A stretch of 64,000 nucleotides of DNA, taken from assembly GCF_014836945.1 (NCBI RefSeq), contig NZ_JACSPX010000002.1:26353-90352 (forward strand). Direction: 5' to 3'. Below the pieces are notes generated by a model, which saw only the letters and a program-made list of their open reading frames with translations, was not told the origin of the DNA and did not search any database. Source of the stretch: Microbacterium commune. GTDB lineage: Bacteria; Actinomycetota; Actinomycetes; Actinomycetales; Microbacteriaceae. The position numbers and the translations under genes were made by a program. Shown in pieces: positions 18,208 to 28,538 of the stretch. Within the stretch, counting starts at the first letter, position 1, and every line of letters begins with the position of its first letter.

Positions 18208-19800
18208 ATGCGGATCACGGGACTCGGCCACGCCGGGATGTTCATCGAGACGGTCGGCGGGAACATCATCTGCGACCCCGTTCTCGGACCCTCCTTCTAC
18301 GGCTCCTGGTTCCCGTTCCCCGACAACCGCGGGCTGGACTGGGAGCGCCTGGGCCGCGAGGCTGACTTCCTGTACATCTCGCATCGTCACCGCGACCACT
18401 TCGACCCGAACCTGCTCGAGAGGTACATCTCGAAGGACATCGAGGTCCTGCTGCCCGAGTACGTCACCGATGACCTCGAGGTCGACATCCGCAAGCTCGG
18501 CTACGACAACATCACCTACGCTCCCGCGGGCCAGGTGATCGAGCGCGGCGATCTGAAGATCATGATCACGCCGCTGCGCGCCCCCAGCGACGGCCCGATC
18601 GGCGACTCGTCGCTGAGCGTCGACGACGGGACGGCGTCGATCCTCAACCAGAACGACTCGCACCCGCTCGACCTGGAGGCGCTGCTGTCGTTCGGCAAGC
18701 CCGAGGCCTACTTCACCCAGGTGTCCGGCGCGATCTGGTGGCCCATGGTCTACGACCTGCCCCAGGACGCCAAGCAGAAGTTCGCCGCGCTCAAGCGCGA
18801 GGCGCAGAACAAGCGCGCCATGTACTACATCGAGAAGGTCGACGCCCCCCACGTGTTCCCGATGGCGGGACCGCCGATGTTCCTGCGCGACGAGCTCTTC
18901 CGGTTCAACGGCAAGGGTCAGGACGACGACTCGATCTTCACGGATCAGAAGGAGTTCCTGGCGCACATGAAGCAGCTCGCGCCGAAGTACGACGGTCACC
19001 TCTTCATCCCCGGCACCGTGGTGGAGATGAACCACGGCGAGATGGACGTCTCGCAGAGCCTGTACTCGGAAGACGAGATCGCCCACATCTTCGACGAGAA
19101 GTGGGACTACCTCGAAGAGCAGCGCGCATCGCGCCAGCAGGAGATCATCGACGAAGAGGCCACCCGCGCGGAGGTCATCCCCCCGGCGGAGATGCTCGCG
19201 GCGATCAAGGAGTGGTGGGAGCCGCTGCTGAAGAAGTCGCGCACCATCCGCCTCGGCGTCGGCGGCAACGTGCGCTTCAAGATCGGCGAGCTGGACATGG
19301 TCGTCGACTTCCCCAAGGCGAAGGTCCGCGAGTACGCGGGCGAGGAGTGCATCTACTGGTACACGATTCCCGCCGACCTCGTCTCGACGAACATCCGCGA
19401 CCACGAGATCGACTGGTCGAACTCCATCTTCCTCTCGATGCAGTTCTCGGTCGGGCGCAGCGGCAAGTTCAACGAGTTCCTCACCACCTTCCTCAAGTGC
19501 CTGTCGGTCGACCGGATCGAGTACGTCGAGAACTGGTATCAGGAGCAGACCGACCAGACCGAGGATGCCGAGATCGACGACTGGGTGGTCCAGCGCCGCT
19601 GCCCGCACCTGCGCGCCGACCTCACCCGCACCGGCAAGATCGAGGACGGCGTGCTGACCTGCTCGATGCACGACTGGAAGTGGGACCTCGAGACCGGCAA
19701 GTGCCTGACGACGACGGGGCACCCCATCCGCGCTTCGCGGGTCATCAAGACCGGCTCCCACGCCGAGGAAGAGCCCCAGCGCGCTGCAGCACAGCGCTGA
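18208..19800 (+). CDS. Metallo-beta-lactamase-fold / Rieske 2Fe-2S domain protein (CMAH-like)
   Basis: 530 residues. The N-terminal MBL-fold hydrolase domain carries the metal motif HRHRDH (His59, His61, Asp63, His64). A middle region is of unclear fold. A C-terminal Rieske [2Fe-2S] site has Cys465/His467 (CPH) and Cys485/His488 (CSMH). The same two domains, in the opposite order, form CMP-N-acetylneuraminate hydroxylase, so a monooxygenase-like role is possible. No sialic acid genes are present and the substrate is unknown. The start is ATG 18208 with GAGGAGAG 4 nt upstream. It is a single gene between the SNF2 gene and the pyr operon. Confidence 0.85.
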   Translation: MRITGLGHAGMFIETVGGNIICDPVLGPSFYGSWFPFPDNRGLDWERLGREADFLYISHRHRDHFDPNLLERYISKDIEVLLPEYVTDDLEVDIRKLGYDNITYAPAGQVIERGDLKIMITPLRAPSDGPIGDSSLSVDDGTASILNQNDSHPLDLEALLSFGKPEAYFTQVSGAIWWPMVYDLPQDAKQKFAALKREAQNKRAMYYIEKVDAPHVFPMAGPPMFLRDELFRFNGKGQDDDSIFTDQKEFLAHMKQLAPKYDGHLFIPGTVVEMNHGEMDVSQSLYSEDEIAHIFDEKWDYLEEQRASRQQEIIDEEATRAEVIPPAEMLAAIKEWWEPLLKKSRTIRLGVGGNVRFKIGELDMVVDFPKAKVREYAGEECIYWYTIPADLVSTNIRDHEIDWSNSIFLSMQFSVGRSGKFNEFLTTFLKCLSVDRIEYVENWYQEQTDQTEDAEIDDWVVQRRCPHLRADLTRTGKIEDGVLTCSMHDWKWDLETGKCLTTTGHPIRASRVIKTGSHAEEEPQRAAAQR

Positions 19801-19834
19801 CGTCACGCAGCGTCGGGCGCCGCCCGGTCTCAGC

Positions 19835-19840
19835 TAGACT
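19835..19840 (+). promoter_or_regulatory. Candidate -10 box of the pyr operon
   Basis: TAGACT lies about 57 nt upstream of the pyrR TTG. Transcription from here would include the whole PyrR-type hairpin in the leader. Confidence 0.5.
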
Positions 19841-19864
19841 TTCACCATCACCGAACCTTTAACA

Positions 19865-19880
19865 CCGTCCTGTGAGGCGG
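19865..19880 (+). promoter_or_regulatory. PyrR-binding hairpin at the pyr operon ribosome site
   Basis: CCGTCC-TGTGA-GGCGG forms a short bulged stem with the loop sequence GTCCTGTGAGGC. This matches the conserved PyrR RNA-binding consensus (UCCNGNGAGG). The Shine-Dalgarno GAAGGG follows within 2-7 nt and then TTG 19897. In mycobacteria PyrR bound with UMP at such a site represses translation. There is no antiterminator/terminator pair as in Bacillus, so translational repression is inferred here. Confidence 0.8.
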
Positions 19881-19896
19881 AGAAGGGAAGTGGCCG

Positions 19897-20427
19897 TTGT
19901 CTGCACGCACTGTGCTGCACGAAGCCGATATCTCGCGCGCCCTGACGCGCATCGCCCACGAGATCCTCGAATCCAACCGAGGCGCCGACGGGCTCGTGCT
20001 CCTCGGCATCCCGACCAGGGGAGTGACGCTGGCCGAGCGGCTCGGCTCGGTCATCTCCGGCATCGCCGACACCGAGATCCCGGTCGGATCCCTCGACATC
20101 ACGCTGTTCCGCGATGACCTGTCGAAGCACCCGACGCGCGCGCCGAAGCGCACCGAGATCCCCGCCGGTGGCATCGATCAGAAGACCGTCGTGCTCGTCG
20201 ACGACGTGCTGTTCTCAGGCCGCACCATCCGCGCGGCGCTCGACGCCCTGCAGTCCATCGGCCGCCCGTCGGCGGTGCGCCTGGCGATCCTCATCGATCG
20301 CGGCCATCGCGAGCTGCCGATCCGCCCCGACTTCGTGGGCAAGAACATCCCGTCCTCCCGCGCGGAGCGGGTGAACCTGCGCCTGCGCGAACTGGACGGT
20401 GCCGACGAGGTGACGATCGAATCATGA
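19897..20427 (+). CDS. pyrR: Bifunctional pyr operon regulator / uracil phosphoribosyltransferase
   Basis: RNA-binding regulator of pyrimidine synthesis with weak UPRTase activity. It is 176 residues. The PRPP-binding loop is [19 protein letters not shown] (about 90-108). The basic RNA-binding face includes [16 protein letters not shown]-terminal segment, [18 protein letters not shown], is typical. The start is TTG 19897, supported by the Shine-Dalgarno beside the PyrR hairpin and by the expected N-terminus [19 protein letters not shown]. It overlaps pyrB by 4 nt. Confidence 0.96.
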   Translation: MSARTVLHEADISRALTRIAHEILESNRGADGLVLLGIPTRGVTLAERLGSVISGIADTEIPVGSLDITLFRDDLSKHPTRAPKRTEIPAGGIDQKTVVLVDDVLFSGRTIRAALDALQSIGRPSAVRLAILIDRGHRELPIRPDFVGKNIPSSRAERVNLRLRELDGADEVTIES

Positions 20428-21383
20428 GGCATCTGCTCGACACCCGCACCCTCGATCGCGAGCAGGCCCTGCGCATCCTCGACGTCGCCGAGGACATGGC
20501 CGACACCCAGTCGCGCGAGGTCAAGAAGCTTCCGACGCTGCTCGGCAAGACCGTCGTCAACCTCTTCTTCGAGGACTCCACGCGTACCCGCATCTCGTTC
20601 GAGGCTGCGGCGAAGCGGCTCTCCGCCGACGTGATCAACTTCGCCGCGAAGGGCTCCAGCGTCTCGAAGGGCGAGAGCCTGAAGGACACCGCCCAGACCC
20701 TGCAGGCGATGGGTGCGGATGCCGTGGTGGTGCGCCACTCGGCATCCGGAGCACCCCGCACACTCGCGACGAGCGGCTGGATCTCCGCCGGCGTCGTGAA
20801 CGCCGGCGACGGCACGCACGAGCATCCCACCCAGGCGCTGCTCGACGCCTTCACGATCCGCAAGCGCCGCTACGGCAGCGACAGCCGCGGCCGTGACCTC
20901 ACAGGGCTGCGCGTCGTGATCGTCGGCGACGTGCTGCACTCGCGCGTCGCGCGCTCGAACGTGTGGCTGCTGTCGACGCTCGGGGCGGACGTCACGCTGG
21001 TCACCCCGCCGACACTCGTGCCGCAGAACGTGACGCAGTGGCCGGTGCGCGTGCTCTACGACCTCGACGCCGCCCTCGCCGCCGGGCCGGACGCCGTCAT
21101 GATGCTGCGCATCCAGGCCGAGCGGATGCACGCCGCGTATTTCCCCACTGAACGGGAGTATTCCCGGCTGTGGGGTCTGGATGCGGTGCGCGCGGCGACC
21201 CTGCCGGACGATAGCATTGTGATGCACCCGGGACCGATGAACCGCGGGCTCGAGATCTCATCCGAAGCCGCAGACTCCCCCCGTTCCACCGTGCTGGAGC
21301 AGGTCACCAACGGGGTCTCGGTACGCATGGCGGTGCTCTATCTGCTGCTTGCAGGCGAGCGCCACGACGAAGAGGGGAAGTGA
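20424..21383 (+). CDS. pyrB: Aspartate carbamoyltransferase, catalytic chain
   Basis: Condenses carbamoyl phosphate with aspartate, the committed step of pyrimidine synthesis. It is 319 residues. The carbamoyl-phosphate motif is [12 protein letters not shown], the 80s loop is [14 protein letters not shown], and the aspartate-domain motif is [16 protein letters not shown]. No regulatory pyrI subunit is present, as in other actinobacteria. The ATG overlaps the pyrR stop, and the stop is 1 nt from pyrC. It probably works with pyrC and carAB. Confidence 0.97.
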   Translation: MRHLLDTRTLDREQALRILDVAEDMADTQSREVKKLPTLLGKTVVNLFFEDSTRTRISFEAAAKRLSADVINFAAKGSSVSKGESLKDTAQTLQAMGADAVVVRHSASGAPRTLATSGWISAGVVNAGDGTHEHPTQALLDAFTIRKRRYGSDSRGRDLTGLRVVIVGDVLHSRVARSNVWLLSTLGADVTLVTPPTLVPQNVTQWPVRVLYDLDAALAAGPDAVMMLRIQAERMHAAYFPTEREYSRLWGLDAVRAATLPDDSIVMHPGPMNRGLEISSEAADSPRSTVLEQVTNGVSVRMAVLYLLLAGERHDEEGK

Positions 21384-21384
21384 A

Positions 21385-22734
21385 GTGAGCCAGACCCTCG
21401 TCATCGCAGGCGTCCAGCTGCTGGGGCGCGACAGCGCCGACATCGTGATCGAGAACGGCGTCATCGCCGAGATCGGCACCGGGCTCACCCGCTCGGGAGC
21501 GCGCGTCATCGACGCTGCGGGCCTGGTCGCGCTGCCCGGCCTCGTCGACCTGCACACCCACCTGCGCGAGCCCGGCTTCGAGACGTCCGAGACCGTCCTG
21601 ACGGGCACGCGCGCCGCGGCGGCCGGCGGTTTCACCGCCGTGTTCGCCATGCCGAACACGCAGCCCGTCGCCGATACCGCCGGTGTCGTCGAGCAGGAGC
21701 TCGCGCTCGGCGAGGCAGCCGGATACGCGACGGTGCAGCCGATCGGCGCCGTCACCGTCGGGCAGAAGGGCGAGCGACTCGCCGAGCTCGGCGCCATGGC
21801 CGGGTCCCGCGCCAGGGTGCGCGTCTTCAGCGACGACGGCTCCTGCGTCTGGGATCCGCTGATCATGCGGCGCGCCCTGGAGTACGTGAAGTCGTTCGAC
21901 GGCGTCATCGCACAGCACGCCCAGGACCCCCGTCTGACCGAGGGCGCGCAGATGAACGAGGGCGTCGTGTCGGCCGAGCTCGGGCTCACCGGCTGGCCGG
22001 CCGTCGCCGAGGAGTCGATCATCGCCCGCGACGTGCTGCTCGCGGAGCACGTCGGCTCCCGCCTGCACGTCTGCCACCTCTCCACAGCCGGATCGGTCGA
22101 CATCATCCGCTGGGCCAAGAAGCGCGGCATCCAGGTCACCGCCGAGGTCACCCCCCACCACCTGCTGCTGACCGACGAACTCGTGCGCGACTACGACGCC
22201 CGGTACAAGGTCAACCCGCCGCTGCGCACCATCGAGGACGTGATGGCCGTGCGCGAGGGTCTGGCCGACGGCACGATCGACATCGTGGCGACCGACCACG
22301 CCCCGCACCCGGCCGAGAACAAGGCGTGCGAGTGGCAGGCCGCCGCGAACGGCATGGTCGGACTCGAGAGCGCGCTGCGCGTCGTGCATCAGTCGATGGT
22401 CGCCACCGGCCAGCTCGACTGGGCCGACGTCGCCCGGGTCATGAGCGCCGCCCCCGCCCGCATCGGACGCCTCGACGGCTTCGGCGCGCTCGAGGTCGGA
22501 CGCCCCGCGCACGTCACCCTGTACGACCCGAGCGTGCCCGGGGTGTTCACCGAGTCCGATCTGCACGGGCGCAGTCACAACTCGCCCTACCTCGGACGCG
22601 AGCTGCCCGGCCGCGTGCAGTGGACCATCCACGGCGGTGTCGTGACGGTCGACGGGGGAGCCCTCGTCGAGGAGCTGAACGCGCGCAGCGAGTCGAAGTG
22701 CGATGTGCTGAGCGAGCGAAGCGAGTCGAAGTGA
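21385..22734 (+). CDS. pyrC: Dihydroorotase
   Basis: Zinc enzyme that cyclises carbamoyl aspartate to dihydroorotate. It is 449 residues from GTG 21385, immediately after pyrB. Metal ligands are in DLHTHLREPG (His57, His59), followed by AMPNTQP, ITAEVTPHHLLL and ATDHAPH. The amidohydrolase fold is complete by about residue 430. The last 17 residues ([17 protein letters not shown]) are a foreign-looking tail that is also found, slightly diverged, on TrpC in this window. The final GTGA provides the start codon of the next gene. Confidence 0.96.
   Translation: MSQTLVIAGVQLLGRDSADIVIENGVIAEIGTGLTRSGARVIDAAGLVALPGLVDLHTHLREPGFETSETVLTGTRAAAAGGFTAVFAMPNTQPVADTAGVVEQELALGEAAGYATVQPIGAVTVGQKGERLAELGAMAGSRARVRVFSDDGSCVWDPLIMRRALEYVKSFDGVIAQHAQDPRLTEGAQMNEGVVSAELGLTGWPAVAEESIIARDVLLAEHVGSRLHVCHLSTAGSVDIIRWAKKRGIQVTAEVTPHHLLLTDELVRDYDARYKVNPPLRTIEDVMAVREGLADGTIDIVATDHAPHPAENKACEWQAAANGMVGLESALRVVHQSMVATGQLDWADVARVMSAAPARIGRLDGFGALEVGRPAHVTLYDPSVPGVFTESDLHGRSHNSPYLGRELPGRVQWTIHGGVVTVDGGALVEELNARSESKCDVLSERSESK
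22687..22734 (+). repeat. Tail repeat at the pyrC 3' end (copy 1)
   Basis: 48 nt that is 39/48 identical to 40017-40064 at the trpC 3' end, by manual alignment. Inside it AGCGAGTCGAAGTG occurs twice with a 33-nt period, keeping the reading frame. It codes the pyrC tail, contains its TGA and supplies the GTG start of the downstream gene. It looks like a short interspersed repeat captured at an operon junction. Confidence 0.7.
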
Positions 22735-23237
22735 CGCGCGAACTCGCCGCGCTGATCATCGCCCTCGTCGCCGCGCTGATCCTGCTCTCGATGTTCATCG
22801 GCTGGCGCCGGCGCCTGCGGCGGGACTCCGGTCTGACCGCCCCGCTCGGCGTGCCCGAGCATGCCGACGTGACCGGCAGACACGAGATCCTGTACGTCGC
22901 CACCACCGCGCACGATCAGCCTCTCGAGCGGCTCGCCGTGAGACCGCTGACCTACCGCGCTCGGGGCGAGCTCGTGCTCACCGACCGGGGCGTCGCGTTC
23001 AGCCTCGACGGTGCGCCGACCGTGTTCCTGTCGTCCGCGCGGCTGGTCGCCGCAGACCGGGCGACCGTCGCCATCGACCGCGTCGTGGAGCGCGACGGTC
23101 TCATCCGCCTCGTGTGGCGGGCGACCGATGACGTCCGCGTCGATTCCTTCATCCGACCCACCTCGAGTGGGCCCTCAGAGATCCTGCCGCAGCTCGAGCG
23201 CCTCTGCGCCGGCGCGGAGAACGGAGAGAACCCGTGA
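22731..23237 (+). CDS. PH-like domain membrane protein of the pyr operon
   Basis: 168 residues. One N-terminal transmembrane helix (about 5-23, [19 protein letters not shown]), then a positively charged stop (RRRLRR) and a soluble beta-rich cytoplasmic domain (about 45-165). The same position, between pyrC and carA, is occupied by Rv1382 in M. tuberculosis, a membrane protein annotated as PH-like, so the gene is a conserved but uncharacterised partner of the actinobacterial pyr operon. GTG 22731 overlaps the pyrC stop and lies within the shared tail repeat. It overlaps carA by 4 nt. Function unknown. Confidence 0.82.
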   Translation: MTRELAALIIALVAALILLSMFIGWRRRLRRDSGLTAPLGVPEHADVTGRHEILYVATTAHDQPLERLAVRPLTYRARGELVLTDRGVAFSLDGAPTVFLSSARLVAADRATVAIDRVVERDGLIRLVWRATDDVRVDSFIRPTSSGPSEILPQLERLCAGAENGENP

Positions 23238-24391
23238 CATCGCACACTGTCAATCCCGCCGAGCCGGCCGTGCTCGTGCTCGAGGACGGCACCCGCTTCG
23301 AAGGTCGTGCATACGGCGCCCGAGGCACGACGCTCGGCGAGGTGGTGTTCGCCACCGGCATGTCCGGCTACCAGGAGACGCTGACCGACCCGTCGTACGC
23401 CGGCCAGATCGTGCTGCAGACCGCGCCGCACATCGGCAACACCGGCATGAACCGCGAGGACCAGGAGTCGTCGCGCATCTGGGTCGCCGGCTACATCGTG
23501 CGCGACCCCGCACGCCGGGTGTCGAACTGGCGTTCGGAGGAGACGCTTGATGACGCCCTCGTGCGCGAGGGCATCGTCGGGATCAGCGGAATCGACACCC
23601 GCGCCCTCACGCGTCGCACCCGCGACACGGGATCCATGCGCGGCGGGATCTTCTCGGGCGACGCGGCGACCTCGGACGCCGAGGAGCAGCTGCGACAGGT
23701 CACGGCCGCGCCGGAGATGGCCGGACAGAACCTGTCGGCCACGGTCTCGGTCTCCGAGCCGGTCGTCATCACCGCCACCACCGAGCGCATCGGGAACGTC
23801 GCCGTGATCGACCTGGGGATCAAGCAGTCCACCGTCGACAACCTGGCCGCCCTCGGCTTCGACGTGCACGTGCTGCCGCAGTCCGCGAGCTTCGAGGACA
23901 TCTCGTCGACCTCGCCCGACGCCGTGTTCTACTCGAACGGCCCCGGCGACCCCTCCGCCTCGGACGAGCAGGTCGCCGTGCTGCGGCAGGTGCTCGACGC
24001 GCGCATCCCGTACTTCGGCATCTGCTTCGGCAACCAGCTGTTCGGGCGGGCGCTGGGGCTCGACACCTACAAGCTGACCTTCGGTCACCGCGGCATCAAC
24101 CAGCCGGTCATCGACAAGGCCACCGGCCGTGTCGAGATCACGGCGCACAACCACGGCTTCGCCGTCGCGGCACCGCTCGAGGGCGAGTTCGACAGCCCGC
24201 ACGGCTACGGGAGGGTGGAGGTGAGCCACGTGGGGCTCAACGACCAGGTGGTCGAGGGTCTTCGGGCGCTCGACATCCCGGCCTTCTCGGTGCAGTACCA
24301 CCCGGAGGCGGCGGCGGGTCCGCACGACGCCCACTACCTGTTCAGCAGATTCCGCGAACTCGTCATCGCGAACAAGAAGGGCGCCAACTGA
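23234..24391 (+). CDS. carA: Carbamoyl-phosphate synthase small (glutaminase) subunit
   Basis: Hydrolyses glutamine and channels ammonia to CarB. It is 385 residues. The N-terminal CPSase domain holds [23 protein letters not shown] sequence. The class I amidotransferase domain (about 190-375) has NGPGDPS, nucleophile Cys264 in GICFGNQ, and the His/Glu pair in [16 protein letters not shown] 23234 overlaps the upstream gene; the carA stop overlaps carB by 1 nt. Confidence 0.98.
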   Translation: MTSHTVNPAEPAVLVLEDGTRFEGRAYGARGTTLGEVVFATGMSGYQETLTDPSYAGQIVLQTAPHIGNTGMNREDQESSRIWVAGYIVRDPARRVSNWRSEETLDDALVREGIVGISGIDTRALTRRTRDTGSMRGGIFSGDAATSDAEEQLRQVTAAPEMAGQNLSATVSVSEPVVITATTERIGNVAVIDLGIKQSTVDNLAALGFDVHVLPQSASFEDISSTSPDAVFYSNGPGDPSASDEQVAVLRQVLDARIPYFGICFGNQLFGRALGLDTYKLTFGHRGINQPVIDKATGRVEITAHNHGFAVAAPLEGEFDSPHGYGRVEVSHVGLNDQVVEGLRALDIPAFSVQYHPEAAAGPHDAHYLFSRFRELVIANKKGAN

Positions 24392-27300
24392 TGCCGAAGC
24401 GTGAAGACATCAACTCCGTCCTGGTCATCGGCTCGGGTCCGATCGTGATCGGTCAGGCCTGCGAGTTCGACTACTCGGGAACCCAGGCGTGCCGCGTGCT
24501 GCGCGAGGAGGGCGTGCGCGTCATCCTGGTCAACTCCAACCCGGCGACGATCATGACCGACCCGGACTTCGCCGATGCGACCTACATCGAGCCGATCACT
24601 CCCGAGGTCATCGAGACCATCATCGCCAAGGAGAAGCCGGATGCCATCCTGCCGACCCTCGGCGGCCAGACCGCGCTCAACGCGGCCATGGCGCTGCACG
24701 AGCGGGGCATCCTCGAGAAGTACGACGTGGAGCTGATCGGCGCCAAGGTCGACGCGATCCGTCGCGGTGAGGACCGCCAGGTGTTCAAGGAGCTCGTCAT
24801 CGAGGCGGGCGCCGACGTGGCGAAGTCGGTCATCTGCCACACGATGGACGAGCTGATCGCAGGTGCCGCAGAGCTCGGCTATCCGCTCGTGGTGCGCCCG
24901 TCGTTCACGATGGGCGGCCTGGGCTCGGGCTTCGCCTACGACGAGACCGACCTCCGCCGCATCGGCGGCGCGGGACTGCACGACTCGCCGACCAACGAGG
25001 TGCTGCTCGAGGAGTCGATCCTCGGGTGGAAGGAGTACGAGCTCGAGCTCATGCGCGACACCGCCGACAACACGGTGGTCGTCTGCTCGATCGAGAACGT
25101 CGACCCGGTCGGTGTGCACACCGGCGACTCGATCACCGTCGCCCCCGCGCTCACCCTCACCGACCGCGAGTACCAGAAGATGCGCGACATCTCGATCGAC
25201 ATCATCCGCTCGGTCGGTGTCGACACCGGCGGCTGCAACATCCAGTTCGCCGTCGACCCGACCAACGGACGCATCATCGTCATCGAGATGAACCCGCGCG
25301 TCTCGCGCTCGTCGGCCCTGGCGTCGAAGGCGACCGGATTCCCGATCGCGAAGCTCGCCGCCAAGCTGGCGCTCGGCTACCGCCTCGACGAGATCCCGAA
25401 CGACATCACCGGGGTCACGCCGGCGAGCTTCGAGCCGACCCTCGACTACGTCGTGGTGAAGGTTCCCCGGTTCGCCTTCGAGAAGTTCCCCGCCGCCGAC
25501 GCCACCCTGACCACCACCATGAAGTCGGTCGGCGAGGCGATGGCCATCGGCCGCAACTACACGACCGCGCTGCAGAAGGCGCTGCGCTCGCTCGAGAAGC
25601 GCGGCTCCAGCTTCCACTGGGGGACCGAGAGCCGGACGGTCGACGAGCTGCTCGAGATCGCGAAGACCCCGACCGACGGACGCATCGTCGTCCTGCAGCA
25701 GGCGCTGCGCAAGGGCGCGACGATCGAGCAGGCCTTCGACGCGACGGCGATGGACCCGTGGTTCCTCGACCAGATCGTGCTGATCAACGAGGTCGCCGAC
25801 ACCGTCGCCGGTGCTGCGGAGCTCGACCGCGCCACCCTGCGCCTGGCCAAGGAGCACGGCTTCAGCGACGCCCAGATCGCGCAGCTGCGCGACCTCGACG
25901 AGGCCGAGGTGCGCGGCATCCGTCACCGACTCGACGTGCGCCCGGTCTTCAAGACCGTCGACACGTGCGCCGGCGAGTTCCCGGCGCTCACCCCGTACCA
26001 CTACTCGAGCTACGATTTCGAGACCGAGGTCGCGCCGAGCGAGCGCACCAAGATCGTCATCATCGGCTCGGGTCCCAACCGCATCGGCCAGGGCGTCGAG
26101 TTCGACTACTCGTGCGTGCACGCGTCGTTCGCGCTGTCGGATGCCGGGTACGAGACGGTCATGGTCAACTGCAACCCGGAGACGGTCTCGACCGACTACG
26201 ACACCTCCGACCGCCTCTACTTCGAGCCACTGACCCTGGAGGACGTGCTCGAGGTGCTCGACGCGGAAGCCGCCAGCGGCACCATCCTCGGCGTGGTCTG
26301 CCAGCTCGGCGGGCAGACGCCCCTGGGACTCGCGAAGGGCATCGAGGCGGCCGGCTACACCGTGCTCGGCACCAGCCCCGCCGCGATCGACCTGGCCGAG
26401 GAGCGCGAGCTGTTCGCCCGCCTGCTCGACGACGCCGGTCTCGTCGCGCCCCGCAACGGCACGGCGATCGACGTCGACGGCGCCGTCCGGATCGCCGAGG
26501 ACATCGGCTACCCCGTGCTCGTGCGTCCGAGCTTCGTGCTGGGCGGGCGCGGCATGGAGATCGTCTACGACACCCCGTCGCTGCGCGACTACTTCGTGCG
26601 CACCGCGGGCGAGGTGATCATCGAAGAGGGCAAGCCGCTGCTCGTGGACCGCTTCCTCGACGACGCGATCGAGCTCGACGTCGACGCGCTGTACGACGGG
26701 ACCGACCTGTACATCGGCGGCGTGATGGAGCACCTCGAGGAGGCCGGCATCCACTCCGGCGACTCGAGCTGCACCCTGCCGCCGGTGTCGCTGGGCCGCA
26801 CCGACATCGACCGTGTGCGCACGGCGACCCTGGCCATCGCGCAGGGCGTGGGCGTGCGCGGCCTGCTGAACGTGCAGTTCGCGATCAGCGCCGGCGTGCT
26901 CTACGTGATCGAGGCCAATCCGCGTGCCAGCCGCACCGTGCCGTTCGTGTCGAAGGCGCTGGGCATCCCGATGGCGAAGGCCGCGAGCCGCATCATGGCC
27001 GGAGCGACCATCGCCGAGCTGATCGGCGAGGGCATGCTGCCCGCGCAGGACGGCTCACGGGTGCCGCTGGGCGCACCGGTCGCCGTGAAGGAGGCGGTGC
27101 TTCCGTTCAAGCGGTTCCGCACCCACGACGGCAAGGTCGTCGACTCGGTGCTCGGTCCCGAGATGCGCTCGACGGGTGAGGTCATGGGCATCGACCGCGA
27201 CTTCCCGACCGCGTTCGCGAAGAGCCAGTCCGCCGCATACGGCGGGATGCCGACCTCGGGCACCGTGTTCATCTCGGTCGCCGACGCCGACAAGCGCGAG

Positions 27301-27678
27301 GTCATCCTCCCGGCGCACCGCCTGCAGCAGCTCGGATTCACGCTCGTCGCGACAGAGGGAACGGCGGAGATCCTCAGCCGCAACGGCATCGAGGCTCGGG
27401 TCGTGGCCAAGTACAGCGAGACGCAGGAGAACGGCGAGCGCAACATCGTCGATCTGATCAACGACGGGGAGATCGACATCGTCGTGAACACCCCGTCGGG
27501 CGGCGCCGCGCGTGCTGACGGGTACGAGATCCGCGCCGCGGCCGTCGCCGCCGACAAGGCGCTGTTCACCACGATGGCCGTGCTCGGTGCTGCGGTGACC
27601 GGCATGGACGCCACCCAGGAGGGCTTCCGGGTGCGCAGCCTGCAGGAGTACGCAGCCGACCGCGAGGCCGCTCTATGA
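24391..27678 (+). CDS. carB: Carbamoyl-phosphate synthase large subunit
   Basis: Makes carbamoyl phosphate for both pyrimidine and arginine synthesis. It is 1095 residues. Two homologous ATP-grasp halves each begin with a signature ([20 protein letters not shown] near residue 12, and [20 protein letters not shown] near 557). Both have the [16 protein letters not shown] or [15 protein letters not shown] loop. The C-terminal MGS-like regulatory domain occupies about 945-1095. It overlaps carA by 1 nt and pyrF by 4 nt. Confidence 0.98.
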   Translation: MPKREDINSVLVIGSGPIVIGQACEFDYSGTQACRVLREEGVRVILVNSNPATIMTDPDFADATYIEPITPEVIETIIAKEKPDAILPTLGGQTALNAAMALHERGILEKYDVELIGAKVDAIRRGEDRQVFKELVIEAGADVAKSVICHTMDELIAGAAELGYPLVVRPSFTMGGLGSGFAYDETDLRRIGGAGLHDSPTNEVLLEESILGWKEYELELMRDTADNTVVVCSIENVDPVGVHTGDSITVAPALTLTDREYQKMRDISIDIIRSVGVDTGGCNIQFAVDPTNGRIIVIEMNPRVSRSSALASKATGFPIAKLAAKLALGYRLDEIPNDITGVTPASFEPTLDYVVVKVPRFAFEKFPAADATLTTTMKSVGEAMAIGRNYTTALQKALRSLEKRGSSFHWGTESRTVDELLEIAKTPTDGRIVVLQQALRKGATIEQAFDATAMDPWFLDQIVLINEVADTVAGAAELDRATLRLAKEHGFSDAQIAQLRDLDEAEVRGIRHRLDVRPVFKTVDTCAGEFPALTPYHYSSYDFETEVAPSERTKIVIIGSGPNRIGQGVEFDYSCVHASFALSDAGYETVMVNCNPETVSTDYDTSDRLYFEPLTLEDVLEVLDAEAASGTILGVVCQLGGQTPLGLAKGIEAAGYTVLGTSPAAIDLAEERELFARLLDDAGLVAPRNGTAIDVDGAVRIAEDIGYPVLVRPSFVLGGRGMEIVYDTPSLRDYFVRTAGEVIIEEGKPLLVDRFLDDAIELDVDALYDGTDLYIGGVMEHLEEAGIHSGDSSCTLPPVSLGRTDIDRVRTATLAIAQGVGVRGLLNVQFAISAGVLYVIEANPRASRTVPFVSKALGIPMAKAASRIMAGATIAELIGEGMLPAQDGSRVPLGAPVAVKEAVLPFKRFRTHDGKVVDSVLGPEMRSTGEVMGIDRDFPTAFAKSQSAAYGGMPTSGTVFISVADADKREVILPAHRLQQLGFTLVATEGTAEILSRNGIEARVVAKYSETQENGERNIVDLINDGEIDIVVNTPSGGAARADGYEIRAAAVAADKALFTTMAVLGAAVTGMDATQEGFRVRSLQEYAADREAAL

Positions 27679-28538
27679 CCGAATCGTTCGGAGCGCGCCT
27701 GCGGGCGGCGATGGACCGCTTCGGTCCGCTGTGCGTCGGCATCGATCCGCACGCTGCCCTGCTCGACCAGTGGGGCCTGGCGCAGGACGCCGACGGACTG
27801 CGCTCGTTCGGACTCGCCGTGGTGGATGCCGCGGCGGGCCGAGCGGCCGTCGTCAAGCCCCAGGTCGCGTTCTTCGAGCGCTTCGGGTCGCGAGGCTACG
27901 CCGCTCTGGAGGACATCATGGCGGCCGCGCGGGATGCCGGGCTGATCGTGCTCGCCGACGCCAAGCGCGGCGACATCGGCTCGACGATGGCCGGCTACGC
28001 GGCGGCGTGGCTGGAGGCGGGCTCGCCGCTCGAGGCCGATGCGGTCACGATCAGCCCGTACCTCGGACCGGAGTCGCTGCGTGAGACGCTCACCACCGCC
28101 GTCAGGGCAGACAAGGGCGTATTCGTGCTCGCGGCGACGAGCAACCCCGAGGCGGCCGCGCTGCAGACCGCCCGCACGGTCGATGTGGCCGGTGGCGACG
28201 AGCAGACCGTCGCCGCGCGCGTCACCCGCGATGTCACCTGGGTCAACCGCTCTGCGGCCTTCGAGGGCGCGCTCGGCCCGGTCGGCGTCGTGATCGGCGC
28301 GACGGTGGACCGCGCGGAGGTCGGCATCGGCGACGAGATCCTCGCCGGCACGCCGATCCTGGCGCCCGGCTTCGGGGCGCAGGGCGCGACCGAGGCCGAC
28401 CTCACCGCGCGATTCGGTCCGGTCGCGGCGAACGTGCTCGCGAGCGAGAGCCGCAGCATCCTGAGCATGGGTGCGGCGGGCATCGCCGAGACGATCAGCA
28501 TCCGCAATCAGCGATATCAGGAGGTCCTTCGTGGCTGA
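27675..28538 (+). CDS. pyrF: Orotidine 5'-phosphate decarboxylase (type 2)
   Basis: Final step to UMP. It is 287 residues, the longer type 2 form found in actinobacteria. The catalytic motif [10 protein letters not shown] (Asp95, Lys97, Asp100) is intact. The N-terminus has LCVGIDPH, and the C-terminal phosphate-binding region has [12 protein letters not shown] 27675 overlaps the carB stop. Its 3' end overlaps the ihf::gmk start by 8 nt. pyrD and pyrE are not in this window. Confidence 0.95.
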   Translation: MTESFGARLRAAMDRFGPLCVGIDPHAALLDQWGLAQDADGLRSFGLAVVDAAAGRAAVVKPQVAFFERFGSRGYAALEDIMAAARDAGLIVLADAKRGDIGSTMAGYAAAWLEAGSPLEADAVTISPYLGPESLRETLTTAVRADKGVFVLAATSNPEAAALQTARTVDVAGGDEQTVAARVTRDVTWVNRSAAFEGALGPVGVVIGATVDRAEVGIGDEILAGTPILAPGFGAQGATEADLTARFGPVAANVLASESRSILSMGAAGIAETISIRNQRYQEVLRG

